A stretch of 64,000 bases of DNA from Topomyia yanbarensis (GCF_030247195.1 NC_080671.1:96545870-96609869), one strand, 5' to 3'; shown: positions 23,876 to 36,967, counted from the first letter of the stretch. The notes: generated by a model not told the origin, from the sequence alone. Numbers and translations: made by a program.

Positions 23876-24182
23876 TGGGCAGGAAAAGTTATGAAAATTG
23901 AAGCCGTAGTACTCAAGTAAAAGCAAGGATGTAAAGTATACAGATCGGAAAACTAGAAGTGGCAGGGTCATTTGAACAGGCTTAATATCGTACGGGCTTA
24001 ACTTTTGTCTTCTGCTAATGAGGGCTAAGCTGCCTAAGCTTAGCAGAAGACAAAAGTTAAACTCGCACGATATTAAGCCTGTTCTAATGACCCTGCCACT
24101 TCTAGTTTTCCGATCTGTTTACTTCACATCCTTGCTTATACTTGTGTACTATGGCTCTAATTTTCATAACTTTCCCTACCCA
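23876..24182. mobile_element. Near-perfect foldback element
   Basis: The left arm (GGAAAAGTTATGAAAATTGA, GTACTCAAGTAAAAGCAAGG, ACTAGAAGTGGCAGGGTCAT, CTTTTGTCTTCTGCTAA) is repeated inversely after a loop of about 25 bases, giving arms of about 140 bp. It shares the GTACTCAAG and GGGTCAT landmarks with the palindrome at 3893-4270. The closer match between its arms suggests it is the younger copy. Confidence 0.85.
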
Positions 24183-27000
24183 TTAATCTCTTGCTAATTG
24201 AATGTCGTTAAAATGTAAAAAAATATGTTTTATTTTAAAAATGAATTCTGTATCAACATTTGAAAAGGGTTAAAGTCGCAATGATAGCAAGCTGAAAAAA
24301 TGGATATTGAAATGTGCATGCTTTATTTCAACTCCTATTTAACGATGTTGGGTCCTTTACCAATTGCTTTTAGTTTAAGTATAAACAGTGGCTTTTATTT
24401 CGATAATTTGCCATTGTTTCTATTTTATTTCTAGTTTTTTACCATAAAATCGGTAGATTGTTTATTTAGTCACCTTTGAAAAATTGAACTCCGTTTCGTC
24501 GTTTGTGTTCAGTCCCGAAAAAAATGAGCTCAATTTCGCCCGTAATATTTAATCAGTCTTCCAGACAGAAGTGCACATTACTGTTTTTATTTTTCGTCTG
24601 TAAGTTTTTGTAAACATACATTTAGTCCTAGTAGTTGTGTTTAAAACTAGTTGGATCGGTTTTTAGTATTGTTTTCGGGGATTTTCAATAAAAGAGCTTC
24701 CGTTATAAAACGTTATTTTTATTATTTCTTTTAGTGCCTGTGTCGACACTCATCGCGATCCGCGCATCGTCATACCTCGAAGAAAATCTTCAATCACTCT
24801 GGTACCCGACATTGGCCCCGATCGGTAGAATTTGAAACAACTGTTTGTTTCCTAGTGACATCATCCGGCTGGTACTGAACGAGTAATGTCACTAGGAAAA
24901 TTGAGTGATTCCCAAGGGGTGAGTCGCTCAGCACAAATCGAATCGTGCTCACAAATAAACAGCATGGTAGCTTGTGCCGCAATGTGCCACGATGTGCCAT
25001 GGTGTTCAGTAAAACAAAAGCAATGGTTGCTATAAATAGGATGCAAAATGCCTACCTTTTCTGCGGCTGTAATTTTTCTGCCTACATTCTCATTTCTCTT
25101 TCGACGCTGCTGTCGTTCGCTAGTGCAGGGCGCCCAGCGCTGCACGGCAGTCTGTAAGCAAAGCAGTAACATGACAAAAAAATACTGCCCTTAGTACAGC
25201 CACAAGACGCGAGCGGTACAGCTTCTCTTTCCTTATTTTACACTTTTTAATATTTTTAATCTATTCAATATTTTTAATCACAAAAGGCGACAATGAATGC
25301 GGTTCGTTTACGCCACGACCGGCACTGACGCTTTCGTGTGCGGGCCTCTCCCTTTGACTATGCAGAGAAAAGTGTACAAAGCGAGAGAACAAACTTTACT
25401 ACGCCACACTCTCACCGAGCAGTCGGAGTACAGCAGAAAAACAAAAATGTATTCTACTGCTGTTCGGGAAAAAAATGTAGTTTACCGGTACCGTTGGCAT
25501 CCCTGGCTATGATTATTTAACTATACTTTGTTGACAGTTTTTGAGTTGTCAGAAGTGTGCCTCATGGTGCCATACATTGTGGTATCGAGTGAAATGATCG
25601 TGTATTAATGTGAATCGTAATCTTATATCGTGTTATTGTAGGTTATACAGTGTGTACAGTACATTGTTATAAGCGACCTACCCTTGGTGACTCCTCAATC
25701 TGACTTACGATCATGGAATCAGACACGTCGAAGTGCTGCTGACTTGTGCTTTACGGTGCTCAACCTTGCCGACTTCTCGTGTCCTGACACGTTTAGATTT
25801 TCCTTATCAACCCATTTTGGAGTTGAATGTTTCAAGGCTATGGGGTATGACTCGACGACAGTCATCATGGCTGCCTCTACACAAAAAAACAACACTGTTT
25901 ACAAAAAATGCATATTATTTTAATATTTCATATAGCTCAAAATTCATATAAGAAATATACCCAATAGTATCTGGAAGCGATCACAATCCATTTTTATCTA
26001 TTTTTGTTGTTAAAATCAAGTAGCTTTCCTACTTTTTCAGTTAAACTCATGCAAAAGTATGTTTCGACTGTCGATGAATGTAAATAACTGTTTAGTCCTT
26101 TCATTATGTATGTGTGTAATGGGCGAAATTTCGTCTCGTTGTTTTAACACGAAAAGTTGACATTAACTCTAATTGGTTTTATCAATTTTTATTAAATAGG
26201 GACCATCCCTAAATGACGTGGCATTATATGGGGGAGGAGGGAGTTTTGTATTTCGTGATGATGTGTGACGACAGGGGGTCATGTCATGCTACATAGTTTT
26301 TTTTTAAAGGGGAATAGCGAGTGGTTGACCTGATGTCACGACAATCTTACCCGTTTTATCTAACATAGTTATTTATATTTTTATTTTTTACGGTGAGGTA
26401 AGGGAGGGGAGGTCCCTTGTGATGCATTTTGAAAATCAGCGTAATTAAATGCAGCTATGGTTTATAATAAAATCCACTTGCTTTGAAGTCATGCTGCTTC
26501 TTTAGTTAATAACTTTTCTCAGCGAATTTTTACAAACTTACAATGTTCCACGAATATGTTCGGTAGAAGAATACCTTTAGAAATATATAGTTCTCTTATT
26601 AATTGATTTTTTAAGAATTTATTTTCAATGTTAACCGGTTTTCCATGCTAATTTCCATATAAACTTTGAATTTTTGGAGGGTCTGTAGACACAACCGATC
26701 GGTACCAAAATTTGCACAATTACTAAGGGCCTTAAAAGGAACCAGTCGAGCCTGGTGGAGCTAATAGTCAAAAATTTAACCAGTCTAATATATAGTTTAT
26801 ACAGTTGACACATAGAAGGTATATTTGCGTATAACATTAGCATTTTTTCTTCATATGGATATTAACTACCCATGATCGCATTCTAAGGGATTTACTATCT
26901 TTATGGGACTGATATGCGATCATGGGCAGTTAAGTGGTTTGAAGTAAATAGATTTAACATTTGGATTTTTATCAGTGTACGACACGACTGACGCCCCTCG
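24183..27000. other. Repeat-rich intergenic region upstream of STRAD
   Basis: No gene is recognised. A segment at about 24660-24830 has an AATAAA signal, then GTGCCTGTGTCGACACTCA and TGGTACCCGACATTGG. The last resembles the layout of an LTR end followed by a tRNA primer site, but no second LTR was found. Positions 25039-25135 form a block repeated inversely at 59334-59431. Near 26204 a GGGACCATCCC... TGACGTGGCATT segment looks like a dispersed repeat. Confidence 0.4.
25039..25135. repeat. 97-bp block repeated inversely at 59.3 kb
   Basis: GGATGCAAAATGCCTACCTT through GTCGTTCGCTAGTGCAGG matches the inverse of 59334-59431 with only a few differences, while the flanks on both sides do not match. 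Its nature is unknown. Confidence 0.7.
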
Positions 27001-27260
27001 TTATACCCTATTTGCAGAGCGGGCGTTGTTTTTGACATATTCTTCACCCACCACCCACTCACTACTGATGATGAACCGCATCAAAACATTAAAATTTAAT
27101 TACCATCAACAATCAGCAGCTGTATTTGCTCTTCAACTTTCGGGTTTTTTGTAATTTAATCTACATACTTATTATAAAACAGAACGTATTATTATACATA
27201 ATAGTGCAATATTTGCAGCGGTTTTCCGTTGTATAATTTTTTTTAAATTTCTCGGTAAAA

Positions 27261-30200
27261 ATGTTTGACCACGATATACGAAATTATGATCTAAAAGTGG
27301 AGCTAGCAAAATGCTTTAACGGTCACGGGATTGTTTATTTAGGGCAGCATCTGCCATCGAAACAGCATGTTGCAATTAAAAAGTTTCTCATGGAAGATTT
27401 GAAAAATGATTTTAACTTCATAATGGTAGGTAGAAATTTAATCCTATGTTTATGTTTGCCCAATCAGAAGCAATCTATTGCAGGAAGAGTCGAAACATTT
27501 GCGTGAATTCAATCATTCAAATATTCTCAGCTATTACACAGCTTTCGTGCACAATCTTGACCTGTACTTTATTCTTCCACTGATGTGCTACGGTTCCTGC
27601 CGGGATACGATGAGCAATTATTTCGAAACCGGGTTTCCAGAGGTATTGTTAGCTTGTATCCTACGAGACGTAACCCACGGGTTGGAGTATTTGCATCGTA
27701 AAGGCTACATTCATCGTTCGATCCGAGCCAGTCACATTTTTCTAAACGAATCCAGGGCCATACTCGGCGGTTTTCGCGTTTGCACAAGTTTCCTAGGTGA
27801 AGGTAAAAGGGTAAAAACCCTACATGAACTTCCGCCGCATTCAACCAAAAGTCTAAATTGGCTGGCTCCGGAGGTTCTGGCTCAGAATCTTCTAGGATAC
27901 ACGGAAAAATCCGACATCTATAGTTTGGGAATCACGACCTGCGAGCTGGCCAACGGAGTGGAACCGTTTAGTAACTTTCAAACCACATTGATGCTTACGG
28001 AAAAGATGCGAGGTTATCAGCCATTGCTGCTGGACTGCACCACAATTCCGAGTGAAGAAGTGTTTGCCCAAGCAATGGATTCTGGTATCGGTGATAGCAA
28101 TTCTACGCAGACTCGGCAGATATACGCCTCCAGACAGTTTTCGGATGCGTTGCACAGATTTGCCGAGCTTTGCTTAGTTTCGTAAGTGCTGAGAAATTGT
28201 AGATGATGTACATGATTGTCAATGTTTAATCTTTTTTTTGCAGGAACCCGAGCGAAAGACTGGGTGCGATAGATCTGCTCAATCATCCCGTGTTTAAGCA
28301 GTGTAAACACACCAACATTCGGGAGCAGTTTGCGGCGTGCGGTATAGAAACTGCGGATTTTAACACGATTAAAGGTAATGTCATTGGATAACAGTTTATT
28401 TTCTTGATCAATTTTAAATTTAGGACAGTAAATAGGGGATAAATAGGTACCGAACTAGGATCTATCCATGATCTAAAACATGAGCGTGCCCCGAAGCCTC
28501 TTTCCGATTCTTTACTGAGCATAACTATAACTGATCTCTCATCCGGCATTCACGCTAAATGCCCAGCCATCTGTAGTCTGCTGTGTTTTATCAGCTTTCC
28601 GATGTCAGCATGTTTATATACTTAATACAGCTCTTGGTTCATGCATCTGTGTCTCATTCTCCATTTTCTACACTACATACTTCTGTCGTACGTCCCGAGC
28701 ACCTAATAGTCTGCTTTCTTCAACGCCTATGCCTCATGACCGCACAGAGTAACAGGGAGTGTCAGTGATTTGAATAGATCATGTTTTGTGAGTGTCCCTA
28801 GGTTACGGGATAATAACTGATTACGCAAACCATGGAATTCGCAGCCGCAGCATGCCTTTTTTGCTCTCCCGGGTCACATCGTTATCACATCTCACTAGTG
28901 CCCCACGATATATGAATTCATCGACAACCTCGTACCGTACCCCATCGATTCCCACCTCGGAACCAAAACTGTTCGAAGTGCTTCTACCAGCTACTGTGTA
29001 CTATTATTTGTTAGAGTTTATGGTCAGTTCGCTTGACACAGTCTCTCACACATATGCCTCTTTCGGTGCTCTGCGATCAACGCCACAGTGAGCCAATGCG
29101 CCCTTCGCAAGAGAACCCACAACAACTTATTGAAAATTGTTCAACTAACCGACGGATAGAAGGTAGAAGTCGTCCCAGATCTCTTCCTTATTAAACTCCA
29201 AGGTCTAATCAACGACATTGATACCGCCAACATGGAATACACACCACAATCCAGGAAGCACTGAAAGAAAAAAAGGGTAACAGAGGTTCAAAGGTTCACG
29301 GATATGATTAACGGTTGTCCATCCAACATTCCACTCTTGGTACCCTCTTTTTCCGGTTCCTATCCTCCGGAAGAAATCTTCCTCGGCATGGTTCAAGTAA
29401 AAGAAAGACGTTACTATCCAAGTCACATGCAATGCTCCCGCTGTTGAAGTTTGTTCATGGAACGAGGGCATGTCTGAATCTCGGCCTGGGACCTATGGTG
29501 TCCCGTACACATCAAAGAGGCCGAAATCATAAAACTGTAAACCAACCACAATATGACCTTCCCAGAGGCCGCAGCTTCAGCCAACCAAAACCCCAGTAAC
29601 AAGACATTCGCCAAAACCCTCAAAAGGGGAATGGCGCCTGGGGCTGATGAAAAGGACCGTACCATAATCGCGCTTAAGCAAGAAGCCGCAATGCTTAAAG
29701 AGCTAGTGGCGATCCGTCTGTCGACAGAAACTAAGGACGCAGAGATTAAAAAGCTGGAAGAAAAGTTCATCATCGCCAAGATAGAGAACATAGACTTAAT
29801 GAACGAAATGGCCGCATTGAGGAGAACCTTTCAAGGCGTGAAAAAACAAATCACTACTACGAAAGAGACCGAATCCCGCGAACATACGGGACCATCAGCG
29901 GCGAACCGAGATCCGAGAGCGATGTCCATCGACAGAATACCAACAACCCAGGCAGCCCATTGAATCGTTTCCCCCAGCCATCACGCTGGGCAGACCTTCG
30001 CCTCTCTACGAACATCATCCTAAAGCAACTAACCGACGATGCTCACCGGCGAGCAACAGACTCGACAGCTGAACATTTTCAGTACCAAACGCCCCCCTAT
30101 AACATGCCATAAAAGAGGTGTCGGACGAGTCAACGTTCGCAGTCCCCTTGCCATACCCCCAGCGGCCACTGGAAGAGGAGGTCGCCGGTCCATACCAAAA

Positions 30201-33200
30201 CCAACGAAGGGAAAAAACATCAAACCGCCCATCCGAAGATGATGGGAAAAGCCTTCTACTCCACACTGGTCCCGACCGGGGCAGTACCGACAACTGCCGA
30301 AGAACCTCCGGCGGCTGCTTGTGCGGGGGAACCAGCTACCCCGGGTAACCAGCATCCTAAATGTAAACCTCTTAGACATGACGGTAGCTCGTCCAGAAAT
30401 ATATCGCCCAAAACATCATCTGAACCTGCTAGCTGTAGGATTAGGAAAAAAGCCTTCTCCTCTGCACCGGCCCTGTCCGGAGTAGTACAGACCACTGGCG
30501 ATGTGCATACGTCGGCTGCTGGTGCAGGGGGCCCGACTGGCTCCCGGGTAAGTCGAACCATATTACCTCCGAACCACGACCAGATACTCGTCTCCGAACT
30601 GCTTTTAGGCAACCCATCACATGGTCCCTCAAGCCCTCACTACGGACCATCATCAGATAGCGAGCACCCCAGCCACTCAGTCGGCTTACCAGATACACCT
30701 TGCTATCGGATGCAGACGACCCTGGCCATAAAGTGGAATATCAACGAACTGGCAGAGCCAACCTTGGCGACCTGGAACTCATGCTCTCCGACTCCGACCC
30801 TATCTGCCTGGCACTTTAGGAGACTGATCTCAAACCTGGCTCGGCAACCACTATATTTGGGAAACGGCCAGAAGTACAAACTTATACCAAATGGTATCGC
30901 AGTCAGGACCGACGTCGTCTAAACACCCGTACAGTTCAAAATTGAATTAATTGTGTTCGCTAAGAGAATCAACTATCCTATCACAACAACTCGTAAATTC
31001 TTCAGGCTGTCACCGGTGTTAGAAATAAGATGCGAGTCCCCGATCGAGACTCGTTTCATTATAATGGGGACCATGAATTGCACCACACCGCTGGGAGTCG
31101 CTCAAATCCTATCACTGGTCAATGAAACCCTGACCGCTGCTGAAGAGGAGGACGCTGTAATTCTAAACAACGGAAACAACACATTCCTCCGCTGTTGATC
31201 CTCCTCGGCCATCCACTTTACGATTGTCTCAACGTCCATCGTCGGAAACTGCGGCTGGATCATAACCAGAGACACTGTTGGCAGCGATCATTTCCCAATC
31301 CCAATCCCTCAACCGGTCCCCGCTTAACACCACCGTTCGCCGCCGTTGGCTGTACGACAGAGCAGAGTGACAGACCTCAGCTCCGCCTTTAAAAGGGAAC
31401 GATCTTACACTCCAGTAGAACTTTCAAACCTCATCGTCGAAACCGTCGGAGCTCCTCCAAACGAGTGGCAAACCGTGCGGTGCACTGATGGAACTGAGCC
31501 GCCGTAGCGTCGGCCATCAGAACACGCAGTAGAGCGCTTCGCCTTCTCAAAAGAACTCACCTCCTGCGAGACGAACAACTTTAAAAAAACACCGGAATCA
31601 AGCGAGACAAGCCATTCAGGAAGCAAAAGAGGCTAACTGGGTCAAGTTCCTCGATGGGATCGGGTCGGACTTCTCAACGCCCAAAATCTGGAGACGGGTA
31701 AACGCGCTCAGTAGCAAAGAAGACTGAACGGGTATACCATCACCGCTAACGGAGTGACAATCGCTGACGGAGTGAATTTTGAGTCCCCAAAGAGGTGCTC
31801 CTCCCGGACTTCGCGAAGCGCAGATTCGCAATGGAGGCAACATCAACCATCTTTTTCCACGACTCCAGTTAGAAGTATAACAAACCCTTTATCACCAGCC
31901 GAACTCACGGATGCCCCCAGCGTCGTGTACGTTGTTCAGCAGGACCGGATCAGGTCGGATATCCTATGTTAAGACATCTACCACCAAAGGGTAGAAGAGT
32001 GCTTCTCGACAGCTTTAACACGGTTTGGGAAAGTAGGTCCTTCCCCGATGAATGGACAACCGAAAACATCGTTCCCATCCCGAAAACAAACAACAACAAC
32101 CGCACATCAAGCGATTTTTGGCCAATCAATCTCCTCTCGTTCATAGCCAAAACAATGAAAAGAATAGTAAACAGGAGATTAGTCTCCTCCTTGAGGAGGG
32201 TAAGTGCCCCGACCGCCGTCAGTTTACTCCCTGCAGAGGGCTCGAAGAAATCATAAAGAAAGCTGCCGCTGAGAAGCTTCACACTGATATCGCCATTTTG
32301 GACGTGGTCAAAGCCTCCAACATCGTCTGGCTTCGGAAGCTATACGGATGGGTTATCAGGCGCAATTTCGGGCGCTCAATTAGCGAATTCCTGGATGACC
32401 TTGGATGCATAGTATATATCGGGGTGTCATCCGTCGTGAGGCAAACGGAGTACCTCAAGGTCCGCGCTGTGACAAAAGAGATTATAACTACTAGAGAGAG
32501 CAAAGCGCTGCTGTCTCCATGTATTAATGGACTGAATTACTTTAACATGTGTGTACCCGGGGTAATAGGTGTCAAACTAATGGGCCTAGCATATGTGAGA
32601 GCGAGATGATAAATTTTCAGTGTTAGCAGCGACATGCCACCTCTAGTAGTTATAATCTCTTTTGCTGTGACACTCTTCCTCATCAAAATAAACTCTTTTC
32701 TGAGTTCTACCTGAAAGGGGTTACGTAGTAGTGTACGCAGACGACATCGTCCTTATAGCAATGGGCAAATCGATAGCAATGACAAGAAGGACCATTCAAG
32801 CCGTCGTCCAGCCAACACAAGGCAGTGGCTGGCCCGGCAGCCAGATTACTTTCAAGAAAGAACTGAAGATTCTCGAAATGACACCCGATCGTAAGATGTC
32901 GATGATTCCACACTTCCGTCAGATCAAAAAAGAATGCAAGAGTAGAAAGTGGCTAATCCGAGTAATCTGCTCACGCCACTCCAAATTTATTCGTTACACA
33001 ATCGCTTCTTCTATGTAATAGAGCTGACAAGCCAAAACTGGACTAGTCCACAATCCAGCTCCACTCTACCAAGGAACCATTCGTCTGGCGGCAGGACTTC
33101 TATGCAGCACCCCAGCCGAAGCGGCATACGTGGAAGTCACCGCAGCCACAGTTATCCTGTGTCGGGCACTTGGATTCCTGGAAAGAACCTCCGGATCCGA

Positions 33201-35581
33201 ATACCACTTGCTCTTCACGGCCGAATCCATTTTCTCGACGTTCGGCGATCGACCTCTCCTCACCATTGCACGTCTCCACCGCCTAACCCTTCGTGTCTGA
33301 AACGACTCCGGTCCCAACTTGCACATTAGCCTTGCCAAGTTCGTGAAGGTCGGAGACCTCCCAAGTAGCATTCTCGCCAACTTTCACCAGCCACAAGGTG
33401 CCCTTATCACACAAAGATATTCACGCGACTGCTCGAAGTTGGACGAGAGAGTAGGAGCCGGGGTCATCGGCATAGGAGGGGGTCTTTTCCACCCTCTGTC
33501 CACCATCTGCTCAGTGTTCTCGGCGAAGACAGCCGCAATCTCAGTCGCCATGTATGAAGGTTTAATTGATACACCGACGATCTTCTCCGACTCGTTGTCC
33601 GTTCGAGTCCGGCAAGTCAAGACACCCTTACATGCACGCCATTGAAAATCTCCGCAATCCGTTCATTACCATCTGCTGGGTTCCAGGACACAGCGGGATC
33701 AGTGGCAATACGAACGCCGACCGCCTGGCAGCGATTGGCCGGACATCCAGAATATCACTATCGGCTGAGACACCAACGGCCGACATAGACGCTTTCAGCA
33801 CCAAATCATCGTAAACTTCACTAACCACTGGCGCAACCCTTCAAGGACACAACCAGAAAATTAAGAGCTCACTGGCCATCTGGAACGACCGCGCAAACCG
33901 AAGGGAACATACGATTCTCTCGCGCCTCCGTGTGGGTCATACACGAACTACCCACGCCCATACGATGATGCACCAATATACGACTGCGGGTCATGGTGGA
34001 ACACATGCTATCAAACGGCCAAGAGTTGGAGGACCTCAGACGAAACCACGATCTCCCTCCTTCCATCAAAGACACGCTGTCTAAGGATCCTGCAAGAGAG
34101 ACAGCACTCATCTCGTTCCTAAAGGACGCTGACCTTTTCAACGCCATCTAGCACACGCGAAACCTCACCCAGAGTTACCTAACCGCAACCCAATGCTTCC
34201 TTATTGCGAGCCTATCGCTACACCTAACCAGGGTGTTGGGAAGATTCCCTGCGGCCCAACTCACCATTATTTCACAGTTCCTCTCCCCGCTACACAGCTT
34301 GAGCTGACTGCTGGGGTATTTTCCCGCCGCCCAATAATGGCCAATGATGCACCACGACCCACGAGACAAACCTGTGAGAATTCAAAAACAACGATGTCAA
34401 AAGGAACAACGAACAAAGAAAACATTTTTATAGCATTTGGGAACCACTACGAATCTATTTGGTCGGTGTTATGTCAGACCGGACTAAGTGACGAAATCAA
34501 TATTTCGAGAAAAACAAGTTTAAAGTTTGAATCGCAGCATCCTTTACGTTATAATTGCAAATATTTATGTTTGCAATAATTCTTGTTTATTGTTACATAT
34601 TTCAAATCTAGTAAAGGTCGAATGGAGCTAGAGAAATTCTTTATCCAGTCCTTTCATTCATTTCTCATTTTTTGACTCAGTCCGGTCTGACTTAACACCG
34701 AGCATTTGTGAAATGAGATCTATTCACATAAAACGAAATCAGTGAATGACCTAAGCGGTTAAATCTGCAATAAAACAAACATTTCTAACCATCGAATTTT
34801 CCTTTCGAACTGGGCTTAGAAGCAACACAAATCCAACTAGTACCAGGGGTTTAGGGTTCCAACTAAATCATTGTGAAGATTTTTTTTTAAATGAACCTTC
34901 GCAGTTTAAAACCATAACCAATTTAGTTATAGATTTTGTGCTCTTCACATGCAAAGATGGTTTTAAACAATTTTCTCCTTAATGGAGAAAAAATAGTTTT
35001 CCCCAAAACTAGGTTAGTCCAGTCACTAAGTTAGTGTAGGATTCTGTTGAGGCGAAGTCAAAACCTAAATTTCATAACTATTTTTTTTAACATTACATGT
35101 ACCCATTTTTTGAGCCGTAAAAATCAATAATAGAAAACTGCACTCCCTTAATGATGTCCGATTGAGCTGCTCATTGATTCCTTTTTCTATGTGATATGCA
35201 TTTTATATACCTAAGACTTAATGCGAGAATTTAAGATGACCTTTTCTATTGATATCTTTCCTATAAAACCACCTGTGAAGCCCCGTTTCACTTTTTTCTT
35301 CAAAATTTTACGTGCGCTGGCGGTTTCCGGGGACCCGAAACTAGTACATACGCTAAACACAAGTCCTGTATTTCAATTAGTGAATGTCTGAAATTCAATT
35401 GACATAGCATTGTAACCTGTAAAAATATGAAATAATTTAACTTATTACTAAACATGTACCTAATACATTTACTATTTTCGTCCTATTTTCAGATTATGAT
35501 CTCAATTTGTCGAACGAGTTCTCAGGAATGTCCATGGATACTAGTGGAGGTAATTTCGAGTGGGATTTCGAAGAGTCTTGA
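27261..35581 (+). CDS. STRADA-like (stlk): STE20-related adaptor pseudokinase (STRAD; stlk of Drosophila)
   Basis: Four exons: 27261-27425, 27484-28181, 28244-28374 and 35493-35581. All have GT/AG borders and consistent phases, giving 360 residues. STRAD binds and activates the tumour-suppressor kinase LKB1 together with MO25. The kinase fold is clear: VAIK with Lys40, then LPLMCYGSCRDTM near 86, YIHRSIRASHI near 130, LNWLAPE near 179, and EKSDIYSLGITTCELANG. The catalytic HRD is HRS (Ser134) and DFG is replaced by GFR (151-153), as expected for a pseudokinase. The fourth exon ends FEWDFEES, with W355-D-F357 matching the C-terminal WEF motif that docks MO25. Thirty bases before the start are AT-rich leader. 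The last intron is 7.1 kb and filled with retroelement remains. The frame is intact. Confidence is high for family, and slightly lower for isoform completeness. Confidence 0.94.
28555..28975 (-). pseudogene. RTE-type non-LTR reverse transcriptase C-terminus, broken
   Basis: Minus-strand frames within the STRAD intron read RYEVVDEFIYRGALVRCDND followed by VTRES, and further on LTLPVTLCGHEA, MNQELY and GKLIKHSRL. This order (EVVDEFIYLG block, then the LPVLLYGHEAW and NHELY blocks) is that of RTE-clade elements common in mosquitoes. Stops interrupt the frame. It lies antisense to STRAD. Confidence 0.75.
29550..34155 (+). mobile_element. Decayed non-LTR retrotransposon (LINE) with RNase H, I/LOA-like
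   Basis: In order on the plus strand: an ORF1-like coiled-coil protein at 29553-29963 (136 residues, rich in KLEE/ALKQE heptads). Next comes a proline-rich stretch at 30239-30600 holding two copies of a KAFYSTLVPTG-type repeat about 200 bp apart, then an endonuclease start near 30711 (IKWNINEL, then frameshifted DPICLAL and ETDLKPGSATTIF). The reverse-transcriptase catalytic motif YADDIVLIA is at about 32734, and an RNase H domain spans about 33445-33760 with the terminal FITICWVPGHSGISGNTNAD block. Multiple frameshifts and stops show it is dead. It sits in the last STRAD intron in the sense orientation. The exact ends and the clade are inferred. Confidence 0.75.
34920..35090. repeat. Diverged relative of the 12140-12581 palindromic element
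   Basis: CCAGTCACTAAGTTAGTGTA and GAGGCGAAGTCAAAACCTAA match CTGTCACTAAGTTAGCGTC and GAGACGAAGTCGAAACAC near 12420-12460. The preceding TCTTCACATGCAAAGATGGT matches TCTTCACGCGCAAAGATGGT near 12610, although the order differs. This is a rearranged dispersed repeat inside the last STRAD intron. Confidence 0.55.
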
Positions 35582-36222
35582 ATCACCGTGCTCAGTCCAG
35601 TCCCGCGCTTTCATCACATTACAGTTATTTAACCACATACCAAGTCGCCACAATCAAAACAGTTATACCTAGTTTGTTATTTGATAACACTTGGATAATC
35701 AAATTGTTATGGTTCGGAAACCCAGGAAATGCAGGATTGTATGTTTTTAAAGAAACAAAACGAAACACCAGAAGACGTAAGTGTATAAATTATTCTTTTA
35801 TTACTCAAATTAAAATATAATAGTTTCAAAAAGACGTAACCTTGGTTTTATTTTTAAAATAACAACTGAAGAAATGCATTTGACAGTACGTTTACTGCTT
35901 CGGGAATCTTACGTGTGCAAATAGCAACATTCGAAATTGAAGCTTCACAAATAATACTATAAATTTTGTCGAATTTTCTCTTTATATTTAAGCTGTAGTT
36001 GCTGATATCGTAAAACGAAACTTTGCGGAATTAAAGTAAATACGGTTAAGTAACATGTTAAAGGCGACTATGGTCCAAATAGGGCAGAAACAGGCTAAAT
36101 ATTTTCGTAGTATATCCACTTGTAACTATATTGTTTGTTTCTTCATTGCAATTTTAATGCTTTTATTCGTTTGGAATATGAGAAAAATATGGTGGAAGTT
36201 TTGCGATTTACGCCATTTGTGC
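35582..36222. other. Convergent 3' ends of STRAD and Mlc-c
   Basis: Only about 640 bp separate the two stop codons. On the minus strand an AATAAA signal for Mlc-c lies near 36159-36165. On the plus strand AT-rich sequence with several ATTAAA/AATATAA-like hexamers near 35805-35820 could end STRAD. No other gene fits. Confidence 0.6.
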
Positions 36223-36728
36223 TCAACCACTCATGACCATTCGAACAAATTCTTCGTAGTTGACGTTGCCTTGCGAGTCCTCCTGATTCTGGAGCAATTG
36301 TTCGACCTGGAAGAAAAAAAAAAGTTCTGCGTTTTAGCAATTTTACTACATCTCGTAACTTTTCGAAACATTGCGGAAAAAAAACAGCGAACCACCTACC
36401 TCATCGTCGGCCAACTTCTCGCCCAGCGTCGTCAACAAATGTCTCAACTCGGCCGACGAGATGAACCCGCTCGCATCCTTGTCGAAGTGACGCAAACCTT
36501 CGATGAAATCGTCCGCCGTGTCCGCGGTACGCTGCTTCGAGATTGCCTGGTAGATCGGCAAAAACACCTCAAAGGAAACGCGCTCGTCCGGCTTCAGCTG
36601 CATGGTGAACTTCTTCACGTCCGACTCGGTCGGGTTCTGACCGAGAGCCCGTAAGCATTCACCGATCTGCTGCTGTTGGATCTTGCCATCGCCGCGGTTG
36701 TCGAACAGATTGAACGCCTCCTGGAATT
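36223..36728 (-). CDS. Mlc-c: Non-muscle myosin essential light chain (Mlc-c), last two exons
   Basis: Exons on the minus strand: 36728-36400 and 36306-36223, joined GAG|GTC across a GTAGGT donor and a CAG acceptor. They encode [17 protein letters not shown] through [10 protein letters not shown], 136 residues, ending like Drosophila Mlc-c (147 residues). EF-hand loop 1 ([12 protein letters not shown]) is degenerate. The loop [12 protein letters not shown] has all calcium-ligand positions. The protein wraps the first IQ motif of non-muscle myosin II, and of some unconventional myosins, in the cytoplasm. The upstream acceptor (CCGCAG|AATTCC) demands a preceding exon ending with one base of the codon for Glu. 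That exon, with about ten N-terminal residues, is not in the immediate neighbourhood. A candidate is at 45758-45806. Confidence 0.93.
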
Positions 36729-36967
36729 CTGCGGAACAAAAAATAAACAAAAACAGACAAATCAAATTAGCATGGCGCAGATGGAAACATGTCATGATGC
36801 AAATTGTATATACATTGTTGCGACGGAATTAGCATGTTGAAATGAGCCAGCTGGAGTCTTATTCTATCGAAAAAGGAAAACAGTCAATGTGTTGCTGTGA
36901 GTTAAGTGATAATCAGGTCATCTCGTCCATTTCTGCGCCGTTTCGATTCTATGACAGATGCTGCTCT

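Noticed and set aside
24660..24830. LTR end plus primer-binding site
   Set aside because: An AATAAA signal and TGGTACCCGACATTGG are suggestive, but no paired LTR and no gag/pol frame was found.
36055..36654. Plus-strand ORF of 199 codons
   Set aside because: It lies antisense over the Mlc-c exons and its peptide is the shadow of that conserved coding sequence.
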